DNA of 64,000 nt from Salibacterium aidingense DSM 18341 (GTDB lineage: Bacteria > Bacillota > Bacilli > Bacillales > Marinococcaceae), in NCBI RefSeq assembly GCF_000429685.1, contig NZ_AUCI01000012.1:1-64000 (forward strand). The letters run 5' to 3'. This document shows, piece by piece, positions 43,244 through 52,085 of this stretch; position 1 is the stretch's first letter, and the number at the start of each line of letters is the position of its first letter. Under the pieces are notes generated by a model. It was not told where the DNA came from. It saw only the letters and a program-made list of their open reading frames with translations, and did not search any database. The position numbers and the translations under genes were made by a program.

Positions 43244-43762
43244 GTTTTCTTCCTCGGTCTCCATCTGTTTGGTTTGGTATTCTTCGATCAGGGTGGCTTG
43301 GGTCTGTTTGATCGAGCTGTATTGTTCTCTTAATGTCTCTTTATCTACATTTTTATCTTCATCATTGGCCATATCCACCGCATCTAAAAACATTTGATGC
43401 TGCTGATTCGTTAAGTCAATCAAACTTCGATGAAACTCATGCAATCCAGGTTCAACGTCATACATCACGTTATCCAGGTTGCCAGCAATCTCATTGGCCC
43501 TCGGGATATATTCCTCCATTCGCTCCCCAAACGTTTTCTCAGTAAGCTGATTGGCATAAAAACTATCTAATGCTTGATTAAAGTCCTGCAGGAGTTCATT
43601 TGATTCATTCATGGTCTGGGTGATGACATCGCTGTAATTCACCGCTTCCTCGTCTTTTCCACCAGCACCGCTGTCAGTATCGTCATTTTCGCTAAAGAAC
43701 CCGCAGGAACTCAACAGGGGCATAGTAAGGGCAATCATCATGGATAAAAATATTCTTTTCAT
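43241..43762 (-). CDS. Acidic lipoprotein, 173 aa
   Basis: Signal peptide ending in LSSC (lipobox) followed by an acidic segment and a helical domain of about 130 residues with repeated Gln/Glu-rich heptads. It would be anchored outside the membrane. It follows the CAP-domain protein gene after a terminator. Function unknown; perhaps an entry-exclusion or envelope protein. Confidence 0.75.
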   Translation of the reverse strand: MKRIFLSMMIALTMPLLSSCGFFSENDDTDSGAGGKDEEAVNYSDVITQTMNESNELLQDFNQALDSFYANQLTEKTFGERMEEYIPRANEIAGNLDNVMYDVEPGLHEFHRSLIDLTNQQHQMFLDAVDMANDEDKNVDKETLREQYSSIKQTQATLIEEYQTKQMETEEEN

Positions 43763-43814
43763 ATCACGTCACAATCCTTTCTTGGTTTTTTAAAGGAGAA
43801 GGCGCACAAAGAAA

Positions 43815-43842
43815 AGCATCATCCTTTGCAAAGGATGATGCT
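43815..43842 (-). terminator. Intrinsic terminator after CAP-domain gene
   Basis: AGCATCATCCTT and AAGGATGATGCT pair around a tiny loop on the minus strand, followed by TTTTCTTTG. Confidence 0.85.
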
Positions 43843-43853
43843 ACCATGCAGGG

Positions 43854-45785
43854 TTATTCTTCCTGTACTTTAAACTCCATATAGGCGGCATTATTAACGT
43901 TACTTCCATCTGCTGCTGTTACTTGGTCGGAAAGAACCAAAGTATAGCTGCCGTTTTCATACGGCTGAGAACCTTTAACTTTGATAGCTTTGTTATTTTC
44001 CGCCACCGTTACGTCTACAAGAATCGGTTCTTGTTCATCGTTAAAGATGAAGATGGTATCTTTGGTCGCTGTGGTCGGATCAATGCGGTTTGTCATATGG
44101 ATAACAAACTCATAGTCCGATGGAACATTGTCTACAGGATCGTATTGTTTATAGCCGTCAAAAGAGTCAGGGTAGTCAGCGTCAGGAGCCTGTTGTTGTT
44201 CTTCATTTTCTTCACCGGATTCTTCCGTTCCTTGATCACTATCGGATTCAGAGTCGCCGTTGTCCTTTTCTTCTTGGTCATTGGTATTGTCTTTATCGTT
44301 GTCGGGGTCTTGGTCCTCCTGATGTCCTTCTTGGTCATCCGGTGCCTCGTTTCCATCCGTATTATCTTCTTCTTTGTCTTCTTCCTCTTCTGGTTCTTCA
44401 CCATCCCGGCTATTTCCGCTTTCTTCTTGATCATTATTTGGAGAATCCAGAACTGCGTCCAATTCACCCGCCGGGTTCCGCTCTACATCGATTTTCACTT
44501 CATCTTCGCCTGCTACATCCTCACTGGACAGCGTAGCAGTATAACTGCCTTGTTGCGGCGGTAGCGGTGTATATTGAGCCAGCAACCCATTACGAAGGTT
44601 GTAGCGGTGAAAGGTTCCGTTACCCCGTTGGACTCGGAAACGATAATCCTCTATATCCCCCAGGTTCGTATGAACATTAATGCGATTATTTTGAATCCCT
44701 ACACTTTCAATCTCCGGCTTTTTCACCGTTTGGAAATTCCACTCTTTCGTTGTGACATCTCCTTCCCCGCTGAATGCTTCTTTTTCCTCCATAACATCCA
44801 CAGTAACCGTGTAGGTAGTATCCGGATCCAGGGGCTGCCTCGGTATGATAATAAGATGGTTCAATCTTCCTGTGGTTCCTTGCTCCTTCTCACTATCTAC
44901 GATATAGGTCTCTACTTCCGAACCTTGGTCATCCAAGAGTGTTGCATTTTGCGTAACTAACCGCTCGACCCCATCCCAATTTTTTTGGACAGTAATCGGA
45001 TAGCCTACGGTTTCTGCTACATCATCAAAATGTTGAAGCGGATCCGGCCGTTCCTCTCCATCCCAAGCAAGTGGCACTCCCGTTTGACCGTCATATGGAT
45101 AAGCGACAGCTTCAAGACCGTTTGTCGAAACAGTGGACGAAGCACTTGATAAGTGAGCCACCATAGAACGATATTTCGGGCCATGGATGAGGTTTGTTCC
45201 AACACCAACTTGGTCCACCCTGGGGTTTAACATACCCATACGGTGATACGGAGCACTCATAAGTCGATCAAATGCGTGTTCCGCATCGATAATATCGGGG
45301 GCAATCACTTCGGTTCCGCTTAAACCGGTCACTTCTTCATGGCCATAATACCTCATTCGATCTGCCGGTTGTTCCCCGGTGAAATAGTTGGAATTGGTTT
45401 CGGTGTGTGTGTGTCCTTCTGAAGCATTGATATTTGTTTCATTGGTTCCCGCTTGATGCGTCCACCAGTAATTAGCTGTTGCCTGCGCGGAAAACATTAA
45501 CTCTTCATTAAGGTCTGCTTCGTCCCACCCATAAGCAGTTCGTATTTGATTCAATCGTTCCAGGAATATGTCAGCCTGGTTCAGCTGCCAATCCATGTAA
45601 GCATTCCGAAATGGGTGAACTTTATCGGCCATTCTTGTTTGGGATTGCATGTTTTCGATCGCTTCCACCATGTTCTGATGTTCGCTATCTGTTTGGTTGG
45701 TTGATGCTGCTTTGCCATCATTGTCCTGAATAAGAGTTACGGTACCAATCAACATAGCTGCAGATAAGGCTTTTCTCCAATTCAT
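43854..45785 (-). CDS. Exported CAP-domain protein with acidic linker
   Basis: A signal peptide is followed by a CAP/SCP domain (about residues 70-220: LNQIRTAYGW ... ANYWWTHQAGTNE ... AFDRLMSAPYHRMGMLNPR), as in bacterial YkwD-like secreted proteins. Beta-rich Ig-like domains follow (about 290-430), then an extremely acidic Asp/Glu/Asn repeat linker (about 445-530) and a last beta domain. The acidic composition suits a salty surface. It lies between partition genes and a lipoprotein, and may act in cell-cell contact (inference). Confidence 0.85.
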   Translation of the reverse strand: MNWRKALSAAMLIGTVTLIQDNDGKAASTNQTDSEHQNMVEAIENMQSQTRMADKVHPFRNAYMDWQLNQADIFLERLNQIRTAYGWDEADLNEELMFSAQATANYWWTHQAGTNETNINASEGHTHTETNSNYFTGEQPADRMRYYGHEEVTGLSGTEVIAPDIIDAEHAFDRLMSAPYHRMGMLNPRVDQVGVGTNLIHGPKYRSMVAHLSSASSTVSTNGLEAVAYPYDGQTGVPLAWDGEERPDPLQHFDDVAETVGYPITVQKNWDGVERLVTQNATLLDDQGSEVETYIVDSEKEQGTTGRLNHLIIIPRQPLDPDTTYTVTVDVMEEKEAFSGEGDVTTKEWNFQTVKKPEIESVGIQNNRINVHTNLGDIEDYRFRVQRGNGTFHRYNLRNGLLAQYTPLPPQQGSYTATLSSEDVAGEDEVKIDVERNPAGELDAVLDSPNNDQEESGNSRDGEEPEEEEDKEEDNTDGNEAPDDQEGHQEDQDPDNDKDNTNDQEEKDNGDSESDSDQGTEESGEENEEQQQAPDADYPDSFDGYKQYDPVDNVPSDYEFVIHMTNRIDPTTATKDTIFIFNDEQEPILVDVTVAENNKAIKVKGSQPYENGSYTLVLSDQVTAADGSNVNNAAYMEFKVQEE

Positions 45786-45941
45786 TTGGTTTCCCCTCTC
45801 AATACTAATATCTATTTATTATTATACTTTAATTATATAACATTATATATATAATGTAAAGAAGGATGTCTTTTCTCCTCTAATATCGTTAAAAATTTCA
45901 AATTCTTTATCGATTAGGGGGGGTTTATTAGAAAAAACTAC

Positions 45942-46169
45942 CTAGCCTTCATCAATGAGATCTTCCCAATCCATCTGCTCTGCGGATAATTTGTTCCGTT
46001 TTTCTTGGACTCTAATTTTGTTTTCCATCAACCATAACGGCAGATTAATATCGAGCCTGTTTGCACACTGTTTCATATGTTCCAAATAAAACCGGGCGAG
46101 CTTGGTATCCTTTCGACTTTCTAGGATTGCTTCCAGTCCTTCAACAACGTGTTTCTCGCTAAATTGCAA
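45942..46169 (-). CDS. Hypothetical protein, 75 aa, TTG start
   Basis: Helical soluble protein, not recognised. GGAG precedes TTG at 46169. It is the third gene after the ParM-like actin and RHH protein, separated by a terminator, and may be a small partition accessory. Confidence 0.55.
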   Translation of the reverse strand: MQFSEKHVVEGLEAILESRKDTKLARFYLEHMKQCANRLDINLPLWLMENKIRVQEKRNKLSAEQMDWEDLIDEG

Positions 46170-46231
46170 GATACTTCAACTCCTTCAATGGTACCTTTTT
46201 ATACGGACGTCCCAGTGGTAAGGCATGAAAA

Positions 46232-46256
46232 AATCCCCGCCGTTTCCGGCAGGGAT
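46232..46256 (-). terminator. Intrinsic terminator after the RHH gene
   Basis: GATCCCTGCCG and CGGCGGGGAT pair with one bulge on the minus strand, followed by TTTTTTC. It ends the actin/RHH transcript. Confidence 0.85.
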
Positions 46257-46257
46257 C

Positions 46258-46800
46258 TTATAGATTTTGACGATTCAATTTTTGCTGCGCTTTTTCCAGC
46301 ACAGATAAGTGACGCGAGGACGATTGAACTTCACTATCACTTTGGTACTCCTCATTTTTCTGTTCTTCTTTTGGTCGTTCTTCGGCCTCGACCTCTTTCT
46401 CCTTTTCCTTTGGCGGTCCATCATCCTGTCGCTCATGATGAATAGGAGGCGGTGATGGTGCAGACTTCGGAGCATTTGCTCTTTCCTTGCCTGTACCAGC
46501 TAACACATATGAAATGACATTCCCAATAAAGGTGCGCCCCTCTTCGCTCTGTAGAAAGGCTACTTGATCCTCGGTTAAATCATCGTGATTTACTGTAATC
46601 GTACTGCGATCTCCAGCATTTGATTCTTCCATACCTTTTCGGATGTAATACTCTGTTAATTGATTTCGACTCCACCCCGGTTCTTTCTCGAGAACCCGGT
46701 TAAAATCATCCACCCAATCTGCTTTAAGGGAAGGTGTAAATGTACGACCCGTCCCTTTTTTGTATCCAGCCTTTCCTTGCATAGATGTATCACCTGCCAC
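46258..46800 (-). CDS. RHH-type DNA-binding partner of the ParM-like protein
   Basis: Residues 13-60 (KKGTGRTFTPSLKADWVDDFNRVL ... NQLTEYYIRKGME) resemble a ribbon-helix-helix; the rest is a very acidic/Lys-rich disordered tail ending in a conserved-looking LEKAQQKLNRQNL, which could contact the filament end as ParR tails do. It lies 91 bases downstream of the actin gene, the normal parMR order. A GTG at 46800 has GGAAGG in front; ATG at 46782 is an alternative. Confidence 0.7.
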   Translation of the reverse strand: MAGDTSMQGKAGYKKGTGRTFTPSLKADWVDDFNRVLEKEPGWSRNQLTEYYIRKGMEESNAGDRSTITVNHDDLTEDQVAFLQSEEGRTFIGNVISYVLAGTGKERANAPKSAPSPPPIHHERQDDGPPKEKEKEVEAEERPKEEQKNEEYQSDSEVQSSSRHLSVLEKAQQKLNRQNL

Positions 46801-46891
46801 ACCACCACCCCCTTCCAGTTATGCCTATAACCATCGAGACGTCCCTTCAATTCTTATTAGTTTTATATTGCTGCCAACTCACGAATTCTTA

Positions 46892-48181
46892 CTATGATGT
46901 TACTTCCGCTTGTTCCGACATGGCCCGTAAATAATTCGCTATTAAGTAACCACGCGAGGTAAAAAAGGGTGCTTTTTCAATGTTTTCCGGGAAGATCGCC
47001 CAATCCTCGCCCTGCAACTCGCGGAATTGTTCCTGGACTTTCTTAAATTCAGGATATCCGAACAACACACCTCCACCAACGATAACCAAATCTTCCACCC
47101 CAGCATCATTCCACGCTTTGCTGAGTTCTTTTTTGTGCTTCTCCGCATAGTCTTTCAGTTCCTCCATTACAATGTGGGTGATATCGACTATGCGCTTTTT
47201 CATCAATTTCACTTCAAATGTTGGTGTCTCCTGTTGTTCATTATGCAACCAGGCCGTGATACCAGGTTCAATCACTTCATTCATAAAGTCTTCCCGTGAT
47301 TGATAGACCTTAGCGTCATCGTCTAATCCCATTAAGTCTTTAAGTTTTGTGTATTCCTCCATGTTATTTACTTTTTCAATCATACGGTCAATATAAGGGT
47401 TTGTTCCCTCAATATCAAGGCTTTTAGAAAGGTTACCGTCAATCCCATCATCGGTGAATATAATCACATCGCTGGTTCCTGCTCCAAGGTCCCCCAGCGC
47501 ATAATTATCTGCCAGCTGACCATTAAGAGACGTTTCCAAGAGTTCACCTTGCTGCACATCGAAATTCAACGACAGATCCGTGATGGCTCCTTCGCCGTAC
47601 ATTTTTCCGCTGTCTATCACGACCTTGATCGTTTTTCCTTCCATCGGTCCATCGATAAAGGTGATATGATGCGTCCCTTTGACACTCTCCAATGCCTTTT
47701 CTGAGCCATATTCTTTTATTTCGCTGACAGGTAAACCACCTGCATAGGGAATGCGCACTGTATCTTTATTGGTTTTAGCCGCCATTACTGCTAGTCCAGC
47801 CAGTGTGGTGACAATGTGTAGATCGTTGGAAAACTTCGTTTTGGAGATGTGACGACCTTCTCCGCCATTATGTTCATAGGTCGGTTCTTCTTTGTCCGGT
47901 TTATTCCGTGCAAAATGGCCGACATACACATACCGCTCCTGGTTTTTAAGGGAGAGAGACTTCGACTCAATTTTTAAATGAAGTCGTTTTTCAATGATGT
48001 GGGATTCTGCTGCCCCTTCTAAACTTGTTTTTCGAGTTTGAGCAGGAGCAATCACTGTTGGAATAGCAAACGATTCAATATTACCCTGCCGATTTAAATA
48101 ACTGAATTTGGCACTTTTGTTGCCTTGATCAATTCCTGTGATTAAAACATCGTCCTCGAAAAGTTTTTCAATCTGATTCAC
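46892..48181 (-). CDS. ParM/Alp-type plasmid actin
   Basis: Actin-fold signatures are seen: GIDQGNKSAKF (phosphate 1), LGDLGAGTSDVIIF (phosphate 2) and VIVGGGVLFGYPEF (adenosine). At 429 residues it is in the range of Gram-positive plasmid actins. It should polymerise into filaments that move plasmid copies apart. GTG at 48181 has GGAGG in front. Palindrome arrays lie 94-157 bases upstream and are a likely centromere and operator. Confidence 0.85.
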   Translation of the reverse strand: MNQIEKLFEDDVLITGIDQGNKSAKFSYLNRQGNIESFAIPTVIAPAQTRKTSLEGAAESHIIEKRLHLKIESKSLSLKNQERYVYVGHFARNKPDKEEPTYEHNGGEGRHISKTKFSNDLHIVTTLAGLAVMAAKTNKDTVRIPYAGGLPVSEIKEYGSEKALESVKGTHHITFIDGPMEGKTIKVVIDSGKMYGEGAITDLSLNFDVQQGELLETSLNGQLADNYALGDLGAGTSDVIIFTDDGIDGNLSKSLDIEGTNPYIDRMIEKVNNMEEYTKLKDLMGLDDDAKVYQSREDFMNEVIEPGITAWLHNEQQETPTFEVKLMKKRIVDITHIVMEELKDYAEKHKKELSKAWNDAGVEDLVIVGGGVLFGYPEFKKVQEQFRELQGEDWAIFPENIEKAPFFTSRGYLIANYLRAMSEQAEVTS

Positions 48182-48274
48182 GTTTTCCCCTCCATAAAGT
48201 CCATCCAATCCGAGAGCACTACATTTCACTCTAGGAAAGGGGGCAATAATATTTCTCTTACAGTATATCTATAC

Positions 48275-48338
48275 TAAACTAGTTTATCAACTAGTTTATT
48301 TTCAAAAGATAGATTAAACTAGTTTATAAACTAGTTTA
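48275..48338. repeat. Palindrome array upstream of the actin gene, candidate centromere
   Basis: Two 24-bp units lie here, 48275-48298 (TAAACTAGTTTA plus the one-base variant TCAACTAGTTTA) and 48315-48338 (two perfect copies), separated by 16 bp. A third unit is at 43220-43243. They lie at the promoter of the actin operon, where parC-type sites are expected, so they may serve both segregation and autoregulation. Confidence 0.8.
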
Positions 48339-49469
48339 CTTTTGGGCTTGTTGTTTTCTACGCTCCGGCGAGCGATAATCCTGATCCTCTATGCGCTGCA
48401 GATATGTCGGGTAAAAAGGATGGAAAGTCAAATCCTTCTCCTTAATGCCTTCAAAGGTAACAATACTGCTGTTAACGTTGTGCAGGTATTCATTAATTTT
48501 CTCCTTCCAGCAAACCATAATAATGCGTTTTTTATGGCGTTCATACCCCGTTTGTTGATACGAAACGATACTGTCATACTTCATGATATCGTTCCACAGC
48601 ATATCCGCGATAAAGAAGGTTTCTCCATTCAATTCAACCTCATAATCAGCAAACGTACTTTCTGTGTCCACAGCTTCCCCGGAGCGCAACATTGGTTCAA
48701 CCCCATATTGTTTTGTGAAATACTTCACTATCGGGGGTTCCTGTATTAAAAAACCCAGTCGGAGCGGTATATAGGGATACGCAATAAGCATCAACTCCAG
48801 TTTTCCCTCTTCCTCTTTTATCATTTTCTTATATCTTTCCAACGCTTGATGACCTTTAAAGAAGAGGATGTAGCGGTTCAGCTCTGTCTCTTGAATAATT
48901 TCTCGTCTTACTACCTGCATTGTCTTTGGTGTCGTTTCACTATTGAACATGTACACATGATACAGCTTCCCATGCATCCTCAAACCAGCAGCAACGTAGG
49001 ACGTCCGATGCATCCGAAGGGCATCCTTTAACTCACGCTTCTCAAGAATCTCCGCTCCACTACCTTGGAGCTGCACATACAGTTCATTCTCATCCAGGAT
49101 ATCCTCAATCCTCCGCCAATCCGGTAAATTTCGATCCCAACGCCGCGGTTCCTGTACTTTCTCATGACGAACGAGCGTTTCTATCCCTTTTTGCGTAATA
49201 TAGTATGCTGATTCTACTTTCTTTCCCCCTCGTACAAGTGGCTTGGATTCGACCATTCCTCCTTTTCGCAAAAACTGCATTTTTCGGTAGACATACGATT
49301 TTCTTCCCTGAAAATGCAAAACTCTTAATTGCTGAGGTGTTAATGCACGGAAACGGTAAATATCATGCAGAATTTGTACGTCGTCAATCGTGCGTCGCCC
49401 GTGAGTGCTTTCTTCTTTCTCTATCTCCATGGTATAGCGTTCATCTTCGGTACTGGCACTCTTCCCCAT
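48336..49469 (-). CDS. Replication-relaxation family protein
   Basis: The N-terminal winged-helix part (DDVQILHDIYRFRALTPQQLRVLHF ... YYITQKGIETLVRH) matches the replication-relaxation family of Firmicute plasmids; the C-terminal part is typical too. These proteins are linked to plasmid replication but their exact act is not established. GGAGG lies eight bases before ATG at 49469. It lies between the iteron-like repeats and the partition locus, which supports a replication role. No other initiator is recognised here. Confidence 0.8.
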   Translation of the reverse strand: MGKSASTEDERYTMEIEKEESTHGRRTIDDVQILHDIYRFRALTPQQLRVLHFQGRKSYVYRKMQFLRKGGMVESKPLVRGGKKVESAYYITQKGIETLVRHEKVQEPRRWDRNLPDWRRIEDILDENELYVQLQGSGAEILEKRELKDALRMHRTSYVAAGLRMHGKLYHVYMFNSETTPKTMQVVRREIIQETELNRYILFFKGHQALERYKKMIKEEEGKLELMLIAYPYIPLRLGFLIQEPPIVKYFTKQYGVEPMLRSGEAVDTESTFADYEVELNGETFFIADMLWNDIMKYDSIVSYQQTGYERHKKRIIMVCWKEKINEYLHNVNSSIVTFEGIKEKDLTFHPFYPTYLQRIEDQDYRSPERRKQQAQK

Positions 49470-49529
49470 TCCTGATTCCTCCTTTTTCATTCATTTCTCC
49501 GGTCGTTGTGCTAACATGTCGCAGCGACT

Positions 49530-49564
49530 ATCCGTAGGGGAGACATAAAGACTCCCCTACGGAT
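49530..49564. promoter_or_regulatory. Perfect 13-bp hairpin without T-tract
   Basis: ATCCGTAGGGGAG and its complement with a 9-nt loop, next to a second small palindrome GTCGCAGCGAC at 49519-49529. It sits about 60 bases upstream of the replication-relaxation gene and has no T-run on either strand, so it is not a simple terminator; a countertranscript, protein or replication site is possible. Confidence 0.55.
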
Positions 49565-49754
49565 GAGCAAACCCATACTCCCCTCTTTTCTTTCCTATGT
49601 TATCCGGTTTCTTTTCTCAATTTCGGAGTGACTTTGGCTGAATGTATACAACTAGACTCCTTCTCGTTTAGTCCCTGTGCTCCAAACGTGCCTGTTTAGT
49701 CGTGCTTTGGATAAGCACCTCCTAAACTATGACCGGGATTTTAAAATTACGCTA

Positions 49755-49980
49755 TTTACAATGTTGATTTTCAAGAAGTCTGTCATTATCCAGTTGAACT
49801 ACAAAAAGCATTGTTAGAACAATGCTTTTTTATTCCTTGATATTTGCGCTGATTGTTAGAACCGGATATTGGCGTAACAATGGATGGGGTATTATTCTAA
49901 CAATCAGTATTATTCATTAATGGCATATTGTTTTAACAATGCTAAGGCCAGAAGATATCCTCTTCTGTTTTAACAATGGA
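49755..49980. repeat. Iteron-like repeats with core TAACAATG
   Basis: Related motifs occur at about 49756, 49810-49824 (ATTGTTAGAACAAT), 49852, 49872, 49893, 49929-49942 (ATTGTTTTAACAAT) and 49966, in both orientations; several read TTAACAATGGAT or a close variant. Two more lie at 51152-51165 and 51179-51192. The 470-bp gap between genes (49565-50035) has nothing else. The pattern suggests a replication origin or a regulator's binding array. Confidence 0.65.
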
Positions 49981-50035
49981 TCATTCTCTCAACTCTCGGC
50001 TGCTGTTGCATTGCATATCGTTTCTCAAATGTAAT

Positions 50036-50767
50036 TTAATAACTATTGGACTTTTCCTTTAACCCGTTTATGAATTCAAAGGCATCATGATAAGGAACAA
50101 TATAAACTTCGGTGTAACCATCCCATCTTCTCATAGAGCATAACTCATTCTTTTCAAGCATCATGACATTTTTAATTGAATCATCTTGAATAATTCCGGA
50201 CCGTACTAAACTATCAAGGATAAACGAACGAAAACGGTTATCCGGATCAAAAGACCGGTTCGTCGATGTATACTGCCGGATAAACACCAATACTTCCTGA
50301 AGGGGCTGAGCTGGACGTACCTTCAGTAGTTGTTCAGATAAATGAGGTATATAAAATTCCCTTAATTGTTGATACGCTTCGAGCGTCATTACCTTCTCCA
50401 ATCGAGGAAGTAATTGTTGAATGTGTAACTGCAAATGACCATTTTGCCATTCTGTTACACAGGAAAAAGTAGTGTCCTCTGCGCTGCCAGTTTCATTCTT
50501 CCAATGTTCATTAAGTAATTTCTGAATTTTTAGATATTGTTCATGAAGAAAAATTTGCATCTCATTATTTCGATTCATATGTTTCAACAGAACCGCCATT
50601 TCTTTCTGTAAGTTTCCACGGCGGGTTGTCGTTGTAATGTAATCGGTACTCACAGCTTGGTCCGTTAACTCCAAAAATTCATCGCTGAACTGCCAAAAGT
50701 CCCCGTGTTTTTCTTTCAATTCAGTTATCTGTTCCTCAGTTAAAGCATATGGATATTCGGAACTCAT
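50036..50767 (-). CDS. Hypothetical protein, 243 aa
   Basis: Soluble, helical, not recognised (begins MSSEYPYALTEEQITELKEK). AAAGGAG precedes ATG at 50767. It follows a pair of similar small genes in the same direction, and its 3' end abuts the iteron-like region, so a replication or copy-control role is possible. Confidence 0.65.
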   Translation of the reverse strand: MSSEYPYALTEEQITELKEKHGDFWQFSDEFLELTDQAVSTDYITTTTRRGNLQKEMAVLLKHMNRNNEMQIFLHEQYLKIQKLLNEHWKNETGSAEDTTFSCVTEWQNGHLQLHIQQLLPRLEKVMTLEAYQQLREFYIPHLSEQLLKVRPAQPLQEVLVFIRQYTSTNRSFDPDNRFRSFILDSLVRSGIIQDDSIKNVMMLEKNELCSMRRWDGYTEVYIVPYHDAFEFINGLKEKSNSY

Positions 50768-50783
50768 AGGATACTTTCTCCTT

Positions 50784-51110
50784 TCATCCGTTATTTCCAA
50801 CATCATTAGTGCTAAGTTTGGTCTCAACAAGATGCAGCTGTTTAACAAATCTGTTAAATGACATCATCGATTCCTGGAAAGGTTTGATGGTAGCCGTTAC
50901 CGTCACTCCCTCCGGATCCCCTTTTACCGATACATAACCGTGTCCGCTCTGCAACACCCTATCAATTATAATGTTTTTATCTCCATCACCAACGATATAT
51001 CTTTTCTTTACATTCATCGTTGTGACACGGTCTTCTTTTTCGATAAATGTAACTTCACCCTTCCATAAAGCTGCTAACCGTTCTATATCTTTGTCTAAAA
51101 ACCCTTTCAT
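50784..51110 (-). CDS. Hypothetical protein, 108 aa, paralogue of its upstream neighbour
   Basis: ERLAALWKGEVTFIEKEDRVTTMNV matches, in spacing and key residues, the start of the upstream 104-residue protein (KIIAGWKGKYDITKHDDRITAITV). Both then have a beta-rich part. The two genes seem to be a tandem duplication that has diverged. Function unknown. Confidence 0.65.
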   Translation of the reverse strand: MKGFLDKDIERLAALWKGEVTFIEKEDRVTTMNVKKRYIVGDGDKNIIIDRVLQSGHGYVSVKGDPEGVTVTATIKPFQESMMSFNRFVKQLHLVETKLSTNDVGNNG

Positions 51111-51154
51111 CGTGGTACCCCCTTCTACGTTTTTAAACAGTTATAAAACCCGTC

Positions 51155-51469
51155 TTAACAATGCCCTTCTTGTATCATGTTTTTACAATGGATGAAGTCC
51201 TGTAGAGTCTGCTTGGTTATTTTAATATGTGCAGTGTTAGTTTCTGTTTCTTTATCCAATACAGCTGTCACTTGATGCGGATAGTAATACTTAATATATT
51301 GTTTGATAGACTGTGATTCCTGAAAGGTTTTACACGGATGACTAATACTAACCGTTATAGCAGTGATCCTGTCATCGTGTTTCGTTATGTCGTATTTCCC
51401 CTTCCAGCCAGCTATAATTTTTTTCACTTCCTTTAGAGTAATTTCTTCGTTTTTAGCCAATTCACCCAA
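51155..51469 (-). CDS. Hypothetical protein, 104 aa, paralogue of its downstream neighbour
   Basis: First gene of a three-gene group after the pilus operon terminator. WKGKYDITKHDDRIT is shared with the next protein (WKG ... KEDRVT). AAAGGATTGGGTG precedes the start. Iteron-like motifs occur at its 3' end. No known domain. Confidence 0.65.
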   Translation of the reverse strand: MGELAKNEEITLKEVKKIIAGWKGKYDITKHDDRITAITVSISHPCKTFQESQSIKQYIKYYYPHQVTAVLDKETETNTAHIKITKQTLQDFIHCKNMIQEGHC

Positions 51470-51480
51470 TCCTTTCTACT

Positions 51481-51515
51481 AAAAAACCGTGTCCAGAACC
51501 TCGTCTGAACACGGT
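51481..51515 (-). terminator. Terminator ending the pilus operon
   Basis: ACCGTGTTCAG and CTGGACACGGT pair on the minus strand, followed by TTTTTTAG. It lies between the last pilus gene and the 104-residue gene. Confidence 0.85.
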
Positions 51516-51572
51516 GCAATGTTTCCTGTCTTGATTTGCCTCGTTTTTCCCATTCCATTACGGAAAATAACA

Positions 51573-52085
51573 TTAATTTTCCCTGATATAAGGATTTGCA
51601 GCATCTAATTTATGAAATGCCATTTGAATGACACCATCCTCAACAGCGAGAGAATTACCTGCCCGTAGATCCGGAAGAACCTGCAATATTCTCGGTTGAT
51701 GCTTAATAACCACAAGTACTTCCACATTCGGATCTTCACTATTTATTCCTTTTCTTTCACCGGTTCCATATAGTTCATAACATGTCTGAGCGTCATTTCC
51801 TGAAGAACCGCAATCCTCCATACCCCGATCCTCCATGTAATTCATGGCATCGGCGGCCAAATCCTCGGTCATCTCCCCCTGATCAGCAACACGCTGCACG
51901 GTATAACTGCTGGCGTTGTGTCCTGTGAATGCAGCCTTACCTATAGAAATAAGATCAGGCATTAAGATGAAAAGGAGGACCATAAAAACAATGATTAATT
52001 TACTCCACTCAAACACAAGAAAATGGCCGCTTTCGCTTTTCATTAACCGATGAATTCTACTGAGAAAACTTTTGTAGTGCTTCAT
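51573..52085 (-). CDS. TadE-like pseudopilin candidate, 170 aa
   Basis: A short N-terminus leads to SESGHFLVFEWSK and one hydrophobic span (LIIVFMVLLFILMPDL); this resembles a prepilin site shifted by one residue (FLVFE after His). The C-terminal domain is outside and has Cys residues that could form a disulphide. It overlaps the second prepilin gene by 29 bases and is the last gene of the operon. Start at 52085 is chosen from context; a later ATG is possible. Confidence 0.65.
   Translation of the reverse strand: MKHYKSFLSRIHRLMKSESGHFLVFEWSKLIIVFMVLLFILMPDLISIGKAAFTGHNASSYTVQRVADQGEMTEDLAADAMNYMEDRGMEDCGSSGNDAQTCYELYGTGERKGINSEDPNVEVLVVIKHQPRILQVLPDLRAGNSLAVEDGVIQMAFHKLDAANPYIREN

Noticed and set aside
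43923-44564. Long plus-strand ORF opposite the CAP-domain gene
   Set aside because: It is the antisense of the Asp/Glu-rich repeat, which gives artificial Ile/Phe/Leu-rich frames; no ribosome binding site and the minus-strand gene has signal peptide and domains.
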